Part shown: positions 1-12,054 of the stretch, piece by piece
How the letters are laid out: every line of letters begins with the position of its first letter
How positions within the stretch are numbered: position 1 is the stretch's first letter
Assembly (NCBI GenBank): GCA_946800325.1
Contig: OX326958.1
Span: forward strand, 15,404,992 to 15,468,991
Direction: 5' to 3'
From: Luzula sylvatica
Lineage: Eukaryota; Streptophyta; Magnoliopsida; Poales; Juncaceae
Length of the DNA stretch: 64,000 nt
Program-made: the position numbers and the translations under genes
The notes under the pieces: generated by a model
Told to the model about the DNA's origin: nothing
Database searches by the model: none
The model's input: only the letters and a program-made list of their open reading frames with translations

Positions 1-1049
1 ATAGGCCTTAAGCTAACCCTATTCACCACATGACATGCGGTGTTAGTGGCTTCGGCCCAAAGGTATTTTGGAGAAGGATGCTCACTTAGCATGGTACGGG
101 CAAGTTCAATTAACGTTCGATTTTTACGTTCAACCACACCATTTTGTTGAGGTGTGCGAGGAGCCGAAAATTCGCGTATATATCCCTTTTTATGACAAAA
201 TTCATCAAATTTTGCATTTCGAAATTCACCTCCATTGTCACTTCGAATGGTGACAATTGAGGTGCCTTTTTCATTTTCAACGAGAGTGCAAAATTTGATG
301 AAGTTGTCACACGTTTCACTTTTATGAAGTAAATAATGTATCCATGTGAAACGTGAATAATCATCCACAATGACAAACATATACCTTTTATTACCTATGC
401 TTGTAACGCTCATTGGTCCGCAAAGATCAAGATGGATGAGTTGAAGAGGTCGATTCGTGGTGACCATGTTCTTTGATTTGAACCCGGACGATCTAGTGTG
501 CTTACCTTTTTCACACGCATCGCATAATCCTTCTAGTTCAAGTTTATGTGAGGGAAGTCCTCTAACTAATTGCTTTTTGGACAACCTATGTATAGTTTTC
601 ATGCAAATGTGACCTAACCGTCTATGCCATAATCGAGATACTGATTCTGATACAGTGAGACAATGGATTCCCGGCACGAATGATTCGAAATCAAAGTAGT
701 ATAGATTTTCGTGTCGGGTTCCTTTGCATACTGTGGTATTGTCTTTCATTCGATCAATTAAGCATGAGAGTTGATCGAATTTCACACAATATCCGGCATC
801 ACATAATTGGCTTATGCTAATCAAATTATGTTTAAGTCCAGTTACAAGATAGACATTCTCTAAAGTCCAATTTGAGGTACCTATTGAACCGATACCAATA
901 ATTTTACCTTTTTGATTTCCTCCGAAGGTAACGTCTCCTCCCTTGAACGGTTCGAGAGATTTGAACATCTCTCGATCCCAAGTCATATGTCTAGAACAAC
1001 CACTATCTAGACACCATTTTGATGACTTTGTTCTGGAAGTTAGGCCCAT
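1..1049 (-). CDS. Copia pol, protease to integrase part (element A), open to the window edge
   Basis: The frame begins with an ATG at the foot of the gag-pol stem-loop and reads without a stop to the window edge, about 349 codons. Motifs in order are the aspartic protease site LDSGCSRHM, the GAG-pre-integrase histidine/cysteine region (LWHRRLGH ... CDACEKGKH), and the integrase core with the acidic residues in HLDLCGPM, VDDYSRF and RSDNGGEF, followed by PQQNGVVERKNRTL. Family knowledge: protease frees the Gag and Pol products, and integrase inserts the cDNA. RT and RNase H should follow beyond position 1. The open state suggests the copy is not ancient, although its gag is disrupted. Confidence 0.85.
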   Translation of the reverse strand, partial: MGLTSRTKSSKWCLDSGCSRHMTWDREMFKSLEPFKGGDVTFGGNQKGKIIGIGSIGTSNWTLENVYLVTGLKHNLISISQLCDAGYCVKFDQLSCLIDRMKDNTTVCKGTRHENLYYFDFESFVPGIHCLTVSESVSRLWHRRLGHICMKTIHRLSKKQLVRGLPSHKLELEGLCDACEKGKHTRSSGFKSKNMVTTNRPLQLIHLDLCGPMSVTSIGNKRYMFVIVDDYSRFTWIHYLLHKSETCDNFIKFCTLVENEKGTSIVTIRSDNGGEFRNAKFDEFCHKKGYIREFSAPRTPQQNGVVERKNRTLIELARTMLSEHPSPKYLWAEATNTACHVVNRVSLRP

Positions 1050-1052
1050 CTA

Positions 1053-1111
1053 TAAGAAATTCATATTAGTTAAACCAAAAAGAAATTGAAATTGACTAAT
1101 ATGAATTCTTA
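1053..1111 (-). other. Stem-loop in the gag-pol gap of element A
   Basis: Two arms of 18-19 nt (TAAGAAATTCATATTAGTT at 1053-1071 and its near-perfect complement at 1094-1111) are separated by a short loop. On the minus strand the hairpin lies between the gag stop and the pol ATG, and a PPT-like AGGGGGAGT precedes it. The same arrangement is found in element D. Its function is unknown. Confidence 0.7.
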
Positions 1112-1184
1112 CTGACTATACTCCCCCTAAATGTTTGGCTTATGGTATGGTATACTAGGGAGTATAGTGTCTTAGGTTAGGGTT

Positions 1185-3023
1185 TTACACCCTAGGGGGT
1201 CCTATACCAAGGGAGGTAGAGAAACCCATTGAGTGACGATCTTTACGCATCCACATGACGTTTGGTGCCACTTTTGGATTGCGAAGATTACACCCGGTTG
1301 AGACATGACCGATTTTGCAACAATAGTTACAAAATGCTACGGTGGGCTTATTTGTGGGTGTGGTACTCTTCACAAAATAGTCCGAGAGTTTATTCGGATT
1401 ACTTCTCTTAGAAGTTATCGATTTTGGCATTTGATATAGGTTATTTGATTTAAATTTATTTTGCTTAACATTATTTTGTTTAAATTGTTTCTACATGTTG
1501 GTGAAATGTTTGGGGGACTCTTGTTGATATGAAGCTTCGGTGTAGTTTGTCAATTCATAGAAATTCCCGTTTGGTCCCCTTTTGAACAAACACTCGGTTT
1601 GTCCCAAATTAGTAAGTCTGGGTTGTGATTTTTGTGTAAAATGATTGTTCCTATAATTATTATTGACACGTTTAGGTTGTTCATTTTTAGCATATTTACC
1701 TTTGTTGTAGTCATGGTACATAAAAGCATTTCCATGACTACTTACTTTATGGTTTTCCCATTTAGATTTTTGATTTTGAGATATTGAAAGGTTGGGATTA
1801 TTATCGTTAATTTTCTTATGTCCTAAACTAGATTTATCATTTGGCTTTTGTCCCGTTAATGACGATTTTAAGACATCATCCAATGAAGGGGGAATCAATG
1901 CAATCATTGTACATGCCCTCTTCAAGGACTCATTTTCAACTTTCATAGTTTGAATTTCGACTTTTAAATGAGAAATCTCACATTTCAGGGTTTTACATTC
2001 ACATTTTGAAAATCCTTTAAATTCATTTATTTGAGTTTTGTATGCCAAAATGGATAGCTCAAGAGAAGCTACCTTATCCTTTAGAGCTTGGGTGGGACTT
2101 TCAAGTTTACCCTCATTTAGTTGAGAGTTACCTTCATCCCTAAGAAACTCGTCACAAGATTCGAGTTCTAGTTTGGATGCGGGAGAAAATTCAGGTCTGG
2201 GTAATGATTTGATACCATATATGAAAGAAAATATGGCTTAAGAATTAACTTGGAAGAATTTATATAAATAGGCAATTCTGCAGTCAGAATAAGGTTCGTT
2301 CGAACTAACTATATCAGTGCGTTCGAACGGACTTATTCGTGATAAACAGAAGTGGGTTCGTTCGAACGAACATTTAGGTGCGTTCGAACGAACTCAGTTC
2401 GTTCGAACGAACTATGTTAAGTTCGTTCGAACTGACCTGTTTCCTATATATATAAAGTTCTGATTCCGGAATTTGACCTAAGTTTTCTAGGGTTTTGAGC
2501 CGTCGTTTCTCTTCTTCTTCTTCCACAGAATTCAGATTAGATCTGAGAGATTTAGAGGGAGATTCGAGCAAGGATCTTGAGAGATTTAATCGTGACGGCG
2601 ACTAGAACGGCGTTGGCGATTTCCGATCGGACGAAATCGAGGTGGACACGAGTAGAGGGATTGCACGAGCGATTCTTGGAGAAGGTTCACGGATTTGGAG
2701 AAATAATCGACACGTACTAACTTGTACGAGGTAATTCTCCGAAACTCTTCCTTTTTCGGTGGTTTTAGGGCGTGATCCCGGTAGAATTAGGTTACGCACG
2801 TGAACTAATTTCCGCTGCACACTATGATAATCGTGTGCGTAACCCTACAATATAGAGAGTTCGTACGTACCTCATAACTTTTGTCATGTGTCGAGCTTAG
2901 AGTGGGAGAGGAAGGTTCTGCGTCTACAATTATGGGCTGGTGGTGTGTCGAAGTTAGACCTCGTTCAATACGGTGATAATGAATGGCTGCTTCCACCGCG
3001 CTCATGGGATTAACTTCAGCCAT
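1185..3023 (-). pseudogene. gag-like gene of element A, split by a solo LTR
   Basis: The minus-strand frame starts with an ATG at 3023, is cut at 2849 by a solo LTR and resumes at 2221. It then encodes a Leu/Glu/Lys-rich coiled coil (about 2050-1900), the conserved GQKPNDKSSLG segment, and a CNYCCKIGHVSTGC zinc knuckle near 1310. A TAG near 1490 and the LTR break it. The usual N-terminal copia Gag domain (UBN2-like) is not visible between the primer-binding site and the coiled coil; element D lacks it too. Family knowledge: Gag forms the virus-like particle and the knuckle binds RNA. This protein is unlikely to form a particle unaided (inference). Confidence 0.75.
2222..2849 (+). mobile_element. 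Solo LTR (0.63 kb family) inserted in gag of element A
   Basis: The segment starts TGAAAG and ends CCTACA and is flanked by a direct 5-bp repeat ATATA (2217-2221 and 2850-2854). Orientation is taken from the copy that abuts the primer-binding site of E. It contains TATATAAATA and CTATATATATAAAG boxes, a pyrimidine-rich stretch downstream of the second, and six TTCGAA-centred palindromes at 2292-2440. Solo LTRs arise by recombination between the two LTRs of a full element. Confidence 0.92.
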
Positions 3024-3078
3024 TAGATCGTAAGGTACAAGTTTATCCTTAATAAATTTAAGAGATGGTTAGTACCCT

Positions 3079-3090
3079 GCTCTGATACCA
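3079..3090 (-). other. Primer-binding site of element A
   Basis: On the minus strand the sequence is TGGTATCAGAGC, the standard complement of the initiator tRNA-Met 3' end used by plant copia elements. It lies 2 nt inside the LTR, exactly as in element D. Confidence 0.9.
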
Positions 3091-3092
3091 AT

Positions 3093-4498
3093 TGTTGTTT
3101 AATTCTAACCTAGAGGGGGGTAAATTTGGCAATCTAACTTACACTTAGTTTAGATTTAAACCTAATTTACGGTGCGGAATAAATAATAATTTAGATGATA
3201 AAGATGATACCGTACAAATACTTTGACACAAGATGTTTGTTTACGAAGTTCGGTAGGTGGTTGCTTTGTAGCTTTAACTCACCCTTTACTCGCTTAATTG
3301 ACCGATTCAATTATTTGCGAGTACCTACGTCTCCGGGAATGCCTTGTGCCTCTTTTTGGCTTTCGATTGAATTCCAACTCAACTCGATTACAAGGATTTG
3401 CCTAGATCGATTTACACGCTTCTATCGATCTATAGCTTAGGCTCTTTACACTTTGTTGCACTAGCCTATTACACTTTTTCACTAATCGAGCTACAACGTG
3501 ATCGGTCACGTGAGTGGGATACGATTAGTGGAGAATATCGAAAGTAGATCAACGATCTAAAGAGGTTTCTCAAGCTATCAATGGATATAGATAATCACAG
3601 CTTAGGGTTTCTCTCTTTTTAGGTTTGAATGTTTGAAAATGAGGAAGTGAGAGAGAGAGACCCATGAAGGATTCTATTTATACTCTCTATAGAAATCCTT
3701 CAGAAAACTTGTAGTGCGTTCGAACGCATACAGTCCGTTCGGAACGCACTTGAAGTTTGCACTAGCCGTTTCAAAATAACGTGCAAGTACATCTTGGGTC
3801 CGTTCGAACGTACAATGTCCGTTCGTAACGGACTCAATTATACATAGCATTTTGCGTTCACAGGAACAAGAGTCCGTTCAACGCACTGAAAAGTGGGTGA
3901 ACGGATTCCAGGTTGTCCGTTCGAACGCACATGTGTGTTCGTTCGAACTCACACATCCCTGTGACGTTTTCCGTTCACAGGAAGGATTGTCCGTTCAACG
4001 CACTCAGAAGGTGGGTGAACGGATTATAATTATCCGTTCGAACGGACATGATTGTTCGTTCGAACGTACACATCCCTGTGACACGTTTGGTTCTAATCAA
4101 GCTTGAAAGCTTTGATATTTAGCAAGTCCGTTCTGAACGGACTTTGAGTTCGTTCAGAACGCACTTCCTGCTTGACTGAACTCTTTGTTATTTTGAACAT
4201 GATTTTACTTGAGTTCTACTAGGTTTGTACCTATGGTTTATTTGTGGCGTATCCCACTCACGGAAGGCTTCAACATCTTGAGTCTTGATGTATTCCAATG
4301 GCCTTCCTTGTGTTCTTCTTTTCTTGTTTATGTTGAGACTTCATGTCCTGATTCTTGATGTAATCCAATGAAGTCCTCCTTCACAAGTCCTCCTTCATCT
4401 CCGTATCGTACCTATGTTATCCTGCACTTTTCTGGATGTATACATTAGTAATGACAGTGTTTTGAAATAATCAAACTATCAGGAAATTTGAACCAACA
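3093..4498 (-). repeat. 5' LTR of element A
   Basis: A 1406-bp LTR with TGTTG...CAACA ends, homologous in reverse to the shared LTR at 32484-33731. Between 3715 and 4170 it carries a dense array of TTCGAA-centred palindromes and variants (for example GTCCGTTCGAACGCAC). It is about 160 bp longer than the C/D LTR. Confidence 0.92.
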
Positions 4499-5204
4499 AC
4501 TATGTCTAAAATTTGCTGATTTGGTATTTTAAGAATACAAAATTCGAAATTTGTTTAAATCATGCTTATAAATTCACGTATATCATCATAACAACTAGTA
4601 CCAATCAATATAATATGATTATATTTACATTCAAATCCCTACATAATATTTAAGTCATAAAATGTCTTCCATGTTCACAACCTCCGAGGTTGGTCTTACA
4701 CTTTGCACGGTTTCATGCCAAAGTCGGGCGTGCAATGTTGTATGTATCAACGTGAGAGGCACACATTAATTGGAGACAAACGCGGGTTTAGGCCAAAGTC
4801 GAGCGTGTTTGTAGTTCAATTGAACGATACGTGAGCACGGTTGTGACTTAACCGTCCAAGCCAATCCGATTGGGGTTCGGGGCATAGTCAGGATGCACAA
4901 ACGGAATTTGGATCATATATGATATGATTCGATATCGAAATCCTACAAAGGATCAAGAGTCGCATTGGATGCGATTGGATTTATCCTACCTCAATAGTGA
5001 GATCCCATTTGTCGGCCAAAGTCACTTGTGGGAGGATTACGAAATATGGGTCTTGAGGTGTTATTGGATTTAGAATCCCGAATCAATATTAGGGTTATTG
5101 ATTTGATAAAAGTAACATATTTCATATCATCATATAAGCATATAGAATAAGTTCGCACATGTTAGCATCAATCTCATTATAAAGTATTTTTCATTGTAGC
5201 AATC
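4499..5204 (+). other. Leader of element F1
   Basis: Noncoding, about 700 bp. From about 4930 it shares long matches with the F2 leader, for example GCGATTGGAT, CACTTGTGGGAGGATT and GAATCCCGAATC, ending just upstream of the gag ATG. I see no gene in it. Confidence 0.75.
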
Positions 5205-8200
5205 ATGACTTCAAGCAACACCAACTCCATGTCGATTAGATCGGTCTTGGAAAGGGAGAAGCTAGTCGGCAAGAACTATCTTGACTGGCATCGTAACCTA
5301 AGAATTGTTCTTAGGCAAGAGTGCAAAAGTCACGTGTTAGACACAAAGATGGTGACTCCCGATGAGAAAGCTTCGGATGAAGAAAAAGCGACATATGACA
5401 AACTTAAGAAGGAGTCAAATGACGTGACATGCCTTATGTTGGCATGTATGGACGCAAATTTGCAGAAGCAATTCGAGGATTCGGATGCGTATGACATTAA
5501 CGCGACGCTCAAGAAATGTTCCAATAGCAAGAACGTATTGAAATGTTCAATACATTGAAGGAGTTGGTTAATTGTAAGATGCCTAACGGATCTTCGGTTA
5601 GCACTCATGTGTTAAAGGTTCAAGCGTTGATTGATCGTCTCGAGAAATTGGGAGAAAATGTGTCACCAATAATGCAACAAGATTTGATCTTGTGTGCATT
5701 GCCACCAAGTTTCTCAACTTTCGTGACGAACTATCACATGCATTCGATGAACAAGACGATTCCTGAGCTCCATGGGATGCTCAAGAACTTTGAGTCGGAG
5801 ATGCTTAAGGCATCGGGGGAACCCAAAGCAAGAGTTGCTAGGGATGTCCTCATGATTCAAGGTAGGATTCGTAAGAAACAAAAGTCCAAGGGCGGTGCGG
5901 GCAAGTCGTTGTCCAAACCAAAGACTAAAGGAAAGGAGAAATCCGAGGAAGTCACCTGCTTCCATTGCAAAAAGAGTGGGCATTGGAAGAGAAATTGCAA
6001 AATTTACCTCGAGGAGGTGAAGAAGTGCAAGGGGAAGGCTTTAGAAGCCGGAACCGCAGGTATGACTATTATAGATGTTAACGTTTCAATTTTGGACAAT
6101 TGGGTATTAGATACCGGTTGTGGAACTCATATTTGTCGAAATATGCAGGTTCTTCAAAATAGAAGGAAGTTAGCACGAGGTGAAGTGGATCTTCAAAATA
6201 TGCAGGTTCTTACTTTACCGAGTGGATTTATTTTAGAACTAAATAATTGTTATTTTGTTCCAATTTTGTGTAAGAACATTATTAGTGTGTCTAGACTTGC
6301 TAATGATGGGTATGAATTTATTATTAAGAATAATGAATTTTCTATTTGTAAGGACAATTTATTCTATGGAAATGTTCTATTAGAAAATGGTATTTACGTT
6401 TTAGACATGAATTACACAAATGATAAATCAATCTATAATATAAACACAAATTGTAATAAACCTAAAGTTGATAGTAAAACTTACTTTTGGCATTGTTGAC
6501 TTGGCCATATAAACGAGAAACGCATCTCAAAACTCTATAAGGATGGACTTTTGGACTCATTCGAATTTGATTCATTTGGGCAATGTGAATCTTGTTTACT
6601 TGGCAAAATGACAAAATCACCATTCTCCAAGGTTGGAGATTGGTCCAAGGAACTATTGGAACTTATACATTCGGATGTATGTGGTCCAATGAGTAACGAG
6701 GCAAGAGGAGGTTATCGATACTTCATAACGTTTACGGATGATTTTAGTAGATATGGGTATATTTACTTAATGCGTAACAAATCTGAATCTTTTGAAAAGT
6801 TCAAAGAATTTCAGAATGAGGTTCAAAATCAACTTGGCAAGACAATCAAAGCACTTCGATCAGATCAAGGAGGCGAGTATTTGAGCTATGAGTTTGAGGA
6901 TCATCTCAAAGATTGTGGAATCATTTCACAATTGACTCCACCCAGAACACCTCAATGGAATGGCGTGTCCGAGAGGAGGAATCGAACCTTATTGAATATG
7001 GTTCGATCGATGATGAGTCAAACTAGTCTCCCAAAATCGTTTTGGGGATATGCCCTTGAGACAGCGGCTTTTCTAATAAACCGTTTACCTTCTAAATCGG
7101 TTCAAAAGACTCCATATGAGATATGGACCGGACAACCTCCGGTGTTATCTTTTATCAGAATTTGGGGATGCGACGTTTACGTCCGGAAAATATTTTCGGA
7201 TAAACTCGAACCCAAATCTGAAAAATGTTTATTTGTAGGATATCCTAAGGAAACTAAAGGATATTATTTCTACAATCCCGAGGAAAACAAGGTTTTCGTA
7301 GCTCGAAGAGGTACCTTATTGGAGGACTTTATATCTCCACGAGCTAGTGGGAGTAAAATCGATCTCGAAGAAGTTCGAGATCCAGAAATAGACATTGAAC
7401 CGATGGATGTTGAGCCGAATCCATCAATAGTTGAGGATGTCGAGCCAATAGCACAAGGTGCTCCTCGTAGATCTAGTAGGACCCGGCTGGAACCAGTACG
7501 ATATGGTTTTATCGTGACTGGTGAAGGCAACGTTGAACTCATAGATGATGAGCCGACAACCTACAAAGATGCTATGTTGAGAGGAGATACCGACAAATGG
7601 CATGATGCCATGAAGTCCGAGATCCAATCCATGTACGATAATCAAGTTTGGAACTTGATTGATCCACCACCCTCGGTTAAACCCGTCGGGTGTAAATGGG
7701 TTTTCAAGAAGAAAACCGACATGGATGGGAAAGTGCATACTTACAAAGCAAGGCTAGTTGCGAAAGGTTTCAAGCAAATTCATGGTGTAGACTATGATGA
7801 AACGTTTTCGCCGGTAGCCATGCTTAAGTCTATAATGATTATCCTTGCCATAGCTGCATATTATGACTATGTGATATGACAAATGGATGTTAAAACCGCT
7901 TTCCTTAACGAAAACTTATCGGAGGATGTGTACATGACACAACCCGAAGGTTTTATCAATCCAAAGAATCCTAAGAAAGTATGCAAGCTTCAAAGGTCCA
8001 TTTATGGATTAAAACAAGCTTCTCGGAGTTGGAATATTCGTTTTGATGAAGTCATAAGCGAGTATGATTTTATCAAGAACGAAGAAGAACCTTGTGTGTA
8101 TAAGAAGGTTAGTGGGAGCCACGTAGTGTTTCTTGTTCTTTATGTAGACGCCATATTGATCATAGGAAACAACATTCCGATGTTATCATATGTTAAGAAG

Positions 8201-9135
8201 TATTTAAATACTCATTTCTCTATGAAAGATTTAGGAGAGGCCACCTATATTTTAGGCATGAGGATCTATAGAGATAGATCCAAGAGACTCCTCGGCCTAA
8301 GTTAGAATACGTACATCGACAAAGTGCTGAAAAAGGTTTTTCATGCAAAACTCTAAGAAAGGGTTTCTCCCCATGTCGAGTGGTATAAATTTTTCCAAAG
8401 CTCAATGTCCGACATCGAGCGAAGAGAAAAATAACATGGATAAGGTTCCATACGCTTCGGCAGTTGGATCTATCATGTATGCCATGATTTGTACGAGACC
8501 TGACGTGTCGTATGCATTGAGCGTCTTATCACGTTACCAATCGAATCCAGGTGATCTGCATTGGCAAGCCGTGAAAACTATCCTTAAGTACTTACGAATA
8601 ACTAAGGATCAGTCTTTAGTCTATGGTGGTGAGGATAATGGAGTGGTTGTAACGGGTTACACCGATGCCAGTTTCCAAACATGTACCGATGATTTTTTAT
8701 CACAAAGTGGGTACGTGTAATGGTGGCGCGGTTAAATGGAAGAGTTCCAAACAACCGAGTACAGTTGCTGACTCTACGATGGAAGCGGAATACATCGCGG
8801 TTTCGGAAGCCGCAAAGGAGGCAGTTTGGGTCAAGAAGTTCGTGATTGAACTTGGTGTTGTGCCGAGCAACTCGGAACCCGTGGCTGTGTATTGTGACAA
8901 TACGGGAGCAATAGCACAGGCCAAGGAACCGAGATCGCATCATTGTTCCAAACACATCCTGCGTAAATTCCATTTGATTCGTGAGATTTTACATAGGCAG
9001 GATGTCGTGATTTTGAAGATTGATACTGACGGGAATGTAGCGGATCCGTTTACGAAGCCACTTCCAGTTGCGAAACATGATCGTCATGCTAGAACTATTA
9101 GTTTGAGATACCTAGAGGAGGAAGTTGGAATGTAG
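5205..9135 (+). pseudogene. gag-pol of element F1
   Basis: Domains in order: Gag N-terminal region from 5205 (LVGKNYLDWHRNLRIVL), a CCHC knuckle CFHCKKSGHWKRNC near 5957, the protease motif LDTGCGTH near 6107, an integrase zinc region near 6490, the integrase core (HSDVCGP near 6670, TFTDDFSRY, RSDQGGEY, PQWNGVSERRNRTLL), RT from about 7620 (GCKWVFKKK, DVKTAFLN, YGLKQASRSW) and RNase H (DSTMEAEY near 8770). Damage: a frameshift near 5530, TGA at 6497, TGA at 7877 where relatives have Trp, TAG at 8303 where relatives have Gln, and shifts near 8335 and 8720. The RT catalytic box reads YVDA instead of YVDD. Integrase before RT identifies Ty1/copia. Confidence 0.92.
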
Positions 9136-10280
9136 TTATGTAAAACAATAGTTGTTATGATGAACTATGATTAGTTATGAATTGTAAACGTTGTATCACC
9201 CAAGACTTATTCTGTATTAATGCATTTCAAAAAAATTATATTTTACTTGCATTTATCTCTTATATGAAAACTTGTGCGTGGTTTTGTAATTTGATTACAC
9301 GAACCTTGATTATGACTTATGTGAGTGTCTACATAATACGTGATTATGTTAAGTAAAACCGTCACATTTTAAAAATTATATTTAAAAAACGTCCCTAGTC
9401 ACGATTAGGATACTTATGTGATAAGTATATCTATTATAAGATAATAGACTAATGTGTACACTAGCATATTCGCCGAGGTGATGATTATGTTTTACTAATC
9501 ATAGGACAAAGAGTTTGTCGAATCGGGAACATGGATATGCATTAGGTTATGCATATTGTGACTTGACCAAAAGTGTGATACCATGACATGGTTTAGTCAT
9601 TGTAGATGGAATCGTAATGAATGGGGTCCTAGTTCTTCACACTTGAGATGATCATGGATCAATTTTCGTGCGTAACATGATACTTAGATATAATCTTCCA
9701 CTATCTGTAACAGGATGGTCATGGGATTATGATCGGGTATTATCCGAAACACGGAATTTGATGTGAATCATCAAGATAGAAATTGTTCCTTTCGAGAGAA
9801 AGAGATATCCCTTAGGCCTATCGATGAATTGATCAATGAAATCTCTGGCCAGAGTCAATGATATTAATTGTTAATATCGATTGTGTTTATTGATTCAATT
9901 CAGTATCGAGATAATAAGTTTAGTCAATCAAATTATAAGGTTGACTATTATCGTGCCTTTTGATTGACGGATATCGTGAACAAGAGAGCTAAACACCACT
10001 GTTCGAGATGGGTATAAATGATCACAATCATTTTTCGTTTTCAACTTGGGAAAACTATGATGGATTCTTTCCTAGATCTCTCTCATGAGTCCGTAAACTT
10101 AGGCATAAGTTTACTACCATTGCTTGATACGAACCTACACGGTCACACATAGAGTTATTTTATTTCGGGCTTGAATATACAAGCAATGCATATATGATAT
10201 ACATAGATTCTCTCTAAACAAATGTATATATGATATACATTGGTACAATCTTTAGTTAGATCTGAAACTGAGTGGGAGAC
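9136..10280 (+). other. Long 3' noncoding region and PPT of element F1
   Basis: No gene is visible. The segment is homologous to the 3' tail of H (27785-29011), to the reverse-strand segment 25478-26165, and in part to the LTR of element J (shared GATGATTATGTTTTACT and GAAATTGTTCCT blocks). It ends in the polypurine tract AGTGGGAGAC, which primes plus-strand cDNA synthesis in this class of element. Confidence 0.75.
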
Positions 10281-10864
10281 TGAAGGAAATACAGTTTTGG
10301 ATCAACTAGAAGAACGTACAAATAAGGATGATTAATTGGTTGAGTTCACAATGAGATTGTGTTAACTCAGGAACCAGGAGATGGTTCGTTCGAACGAACA
10401 AATATGATTCGCTCGAACGTACTATGGTTCGTTCTATTGAATAAGTTATTCAATTCGAACACATATATGTAAAACTGAAACACATTAACAGTGGCTAGTT
10501 CGTTCGAACGAACCGTAAGGTGCGTTCGAACGAACTATGTTCCGAATTCTGTGCCGACAGTTTTTATCTCCAATTAATTGTCGTTTAATTAATGGTATGA
10601 TCTGAGATTGATGGTATTAATCTCAGATCTGGAGACAGAATGGTAGTGATTTCTTTTTCATCTTCTTCCTCAAGAAAACCATTAGAGAATAGAGAGAATT
10701 TAGAGAAAAGTTCTCAAATTCAGATTCAAGCAAATTTGCGCGTGAATACACTAGGAGGATTCACGTGTAACCGGAAGGCCATAACTCGAGGTGGATATGG
10801 GTAGAGAGATCACTGTTGAGATTTTTCATTGTGATCAAAGGAGAGCAAGAACGGGCAAGGTCGG
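10281..10864 (+). repeat. 3' LTR of element F1, truncated
   Basis: It begins TGAAGGAAATACAG directly after the PPT and is cut after 584 bp, where the F2 LTR starts. Apart from the first 14 bases it does not match the F2 LTR. It contains GTTCGTTCGAACGAAC palindromes at 10384-10420 and 10498-10545. Confidence 0.7.
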
Positions 10865-12041
10865 TGAAGGTAATGCAGTTTCACATCTAAGGTAAAATCG
10901 TATGTATAAGGATATATGAATTCATAGAAATATAACATGTGTATTAGATGCACATATGTATATATGATATAAATAATTAGATAGATAAGATAAGATTTTA
11001 GGAAAAATCTGTTTGGAACATTTTTACTAAAACGGACATAACTTTCGCATACGAACGCCGATTTGGATGATTCAACTCTCATAAGTTAGATAATTGGATT
11101 ATCTACAACTTTCATATTCAGTGGAAAAATATTTGAATAACGTACGACGTTCATTCTAATGAAATACACGAAAGGTTGCGGCAGTTGGACGAAAGGACGC
11201 AAACACTTACTAAAACTTGCATAACTTTCGGACTGGATATCCAAATTGGATAAACTCGGATTTGTTGGAAAGGTGATAAGATCATCTAGAAGTTTCGTTC
11301 AGAAAGTTCCTGTTAATTACGGAGCTAAGTCGGTCGAAATTCCAGTTTAGTGAAAGTGTGTCTGCTGATTCTGCAGGAGACATATATTTTGATCAAATCT
11401 TCTAGAAACTTGTCCTTTCATGCATATAAAAGTATCATTTGATTGATTAAAGAGTGTCTATTTACTGGTGAAGGAATACGTGTTATTCTATAAATATGAC
11501 CCTAATCTCACTCAATCAAATCAATCTAAGCAACCATTATTTCCACTAATTAATCCAGTAATTAAGAGAGAGAAAAGTTCGCCGGAATTTTCCATTGATT
11601 CCGGCAAGAGTTTAAGCAAGAGTGATTACGAGGCGTCTAGGCAGTTTCGTGATTATCCGACGACTCCCGTTTCGCGGTGGATACGAGTAGAGGTACGTAT
11701 ACGTTTGCGTACTAACGAGTTAAGTTCATCAACCGACGAGAAGACGAACGGAGAAAGACGACCGGTTTGGGCGTGAGACGAACCGGTACGAGCGAAAAGG
11801 TGCGAACGAAAAGGTGCGAACGAAAAGGTGCGACGTGAACGGAAGTGAAGGCTTCGCAGCGACAAACCCTTCGTAAGCGATCAATTTCGCTAGGTACAAA
11901 TATTACGTTTATTAGATTTACGTTATATTAGTTATAGGCAATTTGATAAACAAATCGTAGATGAGATCTCGGGGATTTGTACTCCGTCGAGTCCAATAAT
12001 TATCCACTGCGCAGACTCGATGGGGTGTTGATAACCCAACA
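10865..12041 (+). repeat. 5' LTR of element F2
   Basis: TGAAGGTAATGCAG...CCCAACA, 1177 bp, homologous to the H 3' LTR (29012-29974). Three tandem 15-bp units with GAACGAAAAGGTGC lie near 11793-11830 and fall in a segment of about 160 bp (roughly 11772-11937) that is missing from the H copy. Both edges of that deletion carry GGC, which suggests microhomology. Confidence 0.87.
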
Positions 12042-12042
12042 G

Positions 12043-12054
12043 TGCTATCAGAGC
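12043..12054 (+). other. Primer-binding site of element F2
   Basis: TGCTATCAGAGC, one base different from the usual initiator tRNA-Met site TGGTATCAGAGC, placed 1 nt after the LTR. Confidence 0.75.

Larger units (their letters stand above)
1..4498 (-). mobile_element. Ty1/copia element A (SIRE-like), 5' portion, runs off the window
   Basis: Read on the minus strand this holds, in order, a 5' LTR, a primer-binding site, a gag-like frame, a stem-loop gap, then protease and integrase; the element continues past position 1. It is the same family as copies C and D on the plus strand, with matching LTR ends (TGTTG...CAACA), the same gag region and near-identical protease-integrase. The assignment to the SIRE/Maximus group is inferred from the coiled-coil gag tail, the CNYC...GH...C zinc knuckle and the PPT-rich 3' end seen in C. 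The gag region is split by a 628-bp solo LTR. The LTR edge abuts the leader of F1, so A probably inserted into F1, but the other junction lies outside the window and this cannot be proved here. Confidence 0.9.
4499..10864 (+). mobile_element. Ty1/copia element F1, degenerate
   Basis: The order is a leader remnant (4499-5204, homologous to the F2 leader), gag-pol (5205-9135), a long 3' noncoding region, a PPT (AGTGGGAGAC, 10271-10280) and a partial 3' LTR from 10281. The 5' LTR and primer-binding site are missing because A's LTR begins at 4498. The coding region has three nonsense codons and three frameshifts, so the copy is dead. It is one family with F2 and H and more distantly related to E. 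Confidence 0.88.

Noticed and set aside
2292..2440. GGTTCGTTCGAACGAACC-like sequences as tRNA T-arms or Pol III B boxes
   Set aside because: They resemble GGTTCGANTCC but occur in arrays without A boxes, acceptor stems or anticodon arms, so they are palindromic LTR repeats and not tRNA genes.
3852..4106. 84-aa ORF in the A LTR
   Set aside because: It reads through the palindrome array inside an LTR; the repetitive peptide mirrors the DNA repeat.
3715..4170. Heat-shock elements in the LTR, as in heat-activated copia elements
   Set aside because: A heat-shock element needs TTC and GAA units in 5-bp steps. The TTCGTTCGAACGAA palindrome has the wrong spacing.
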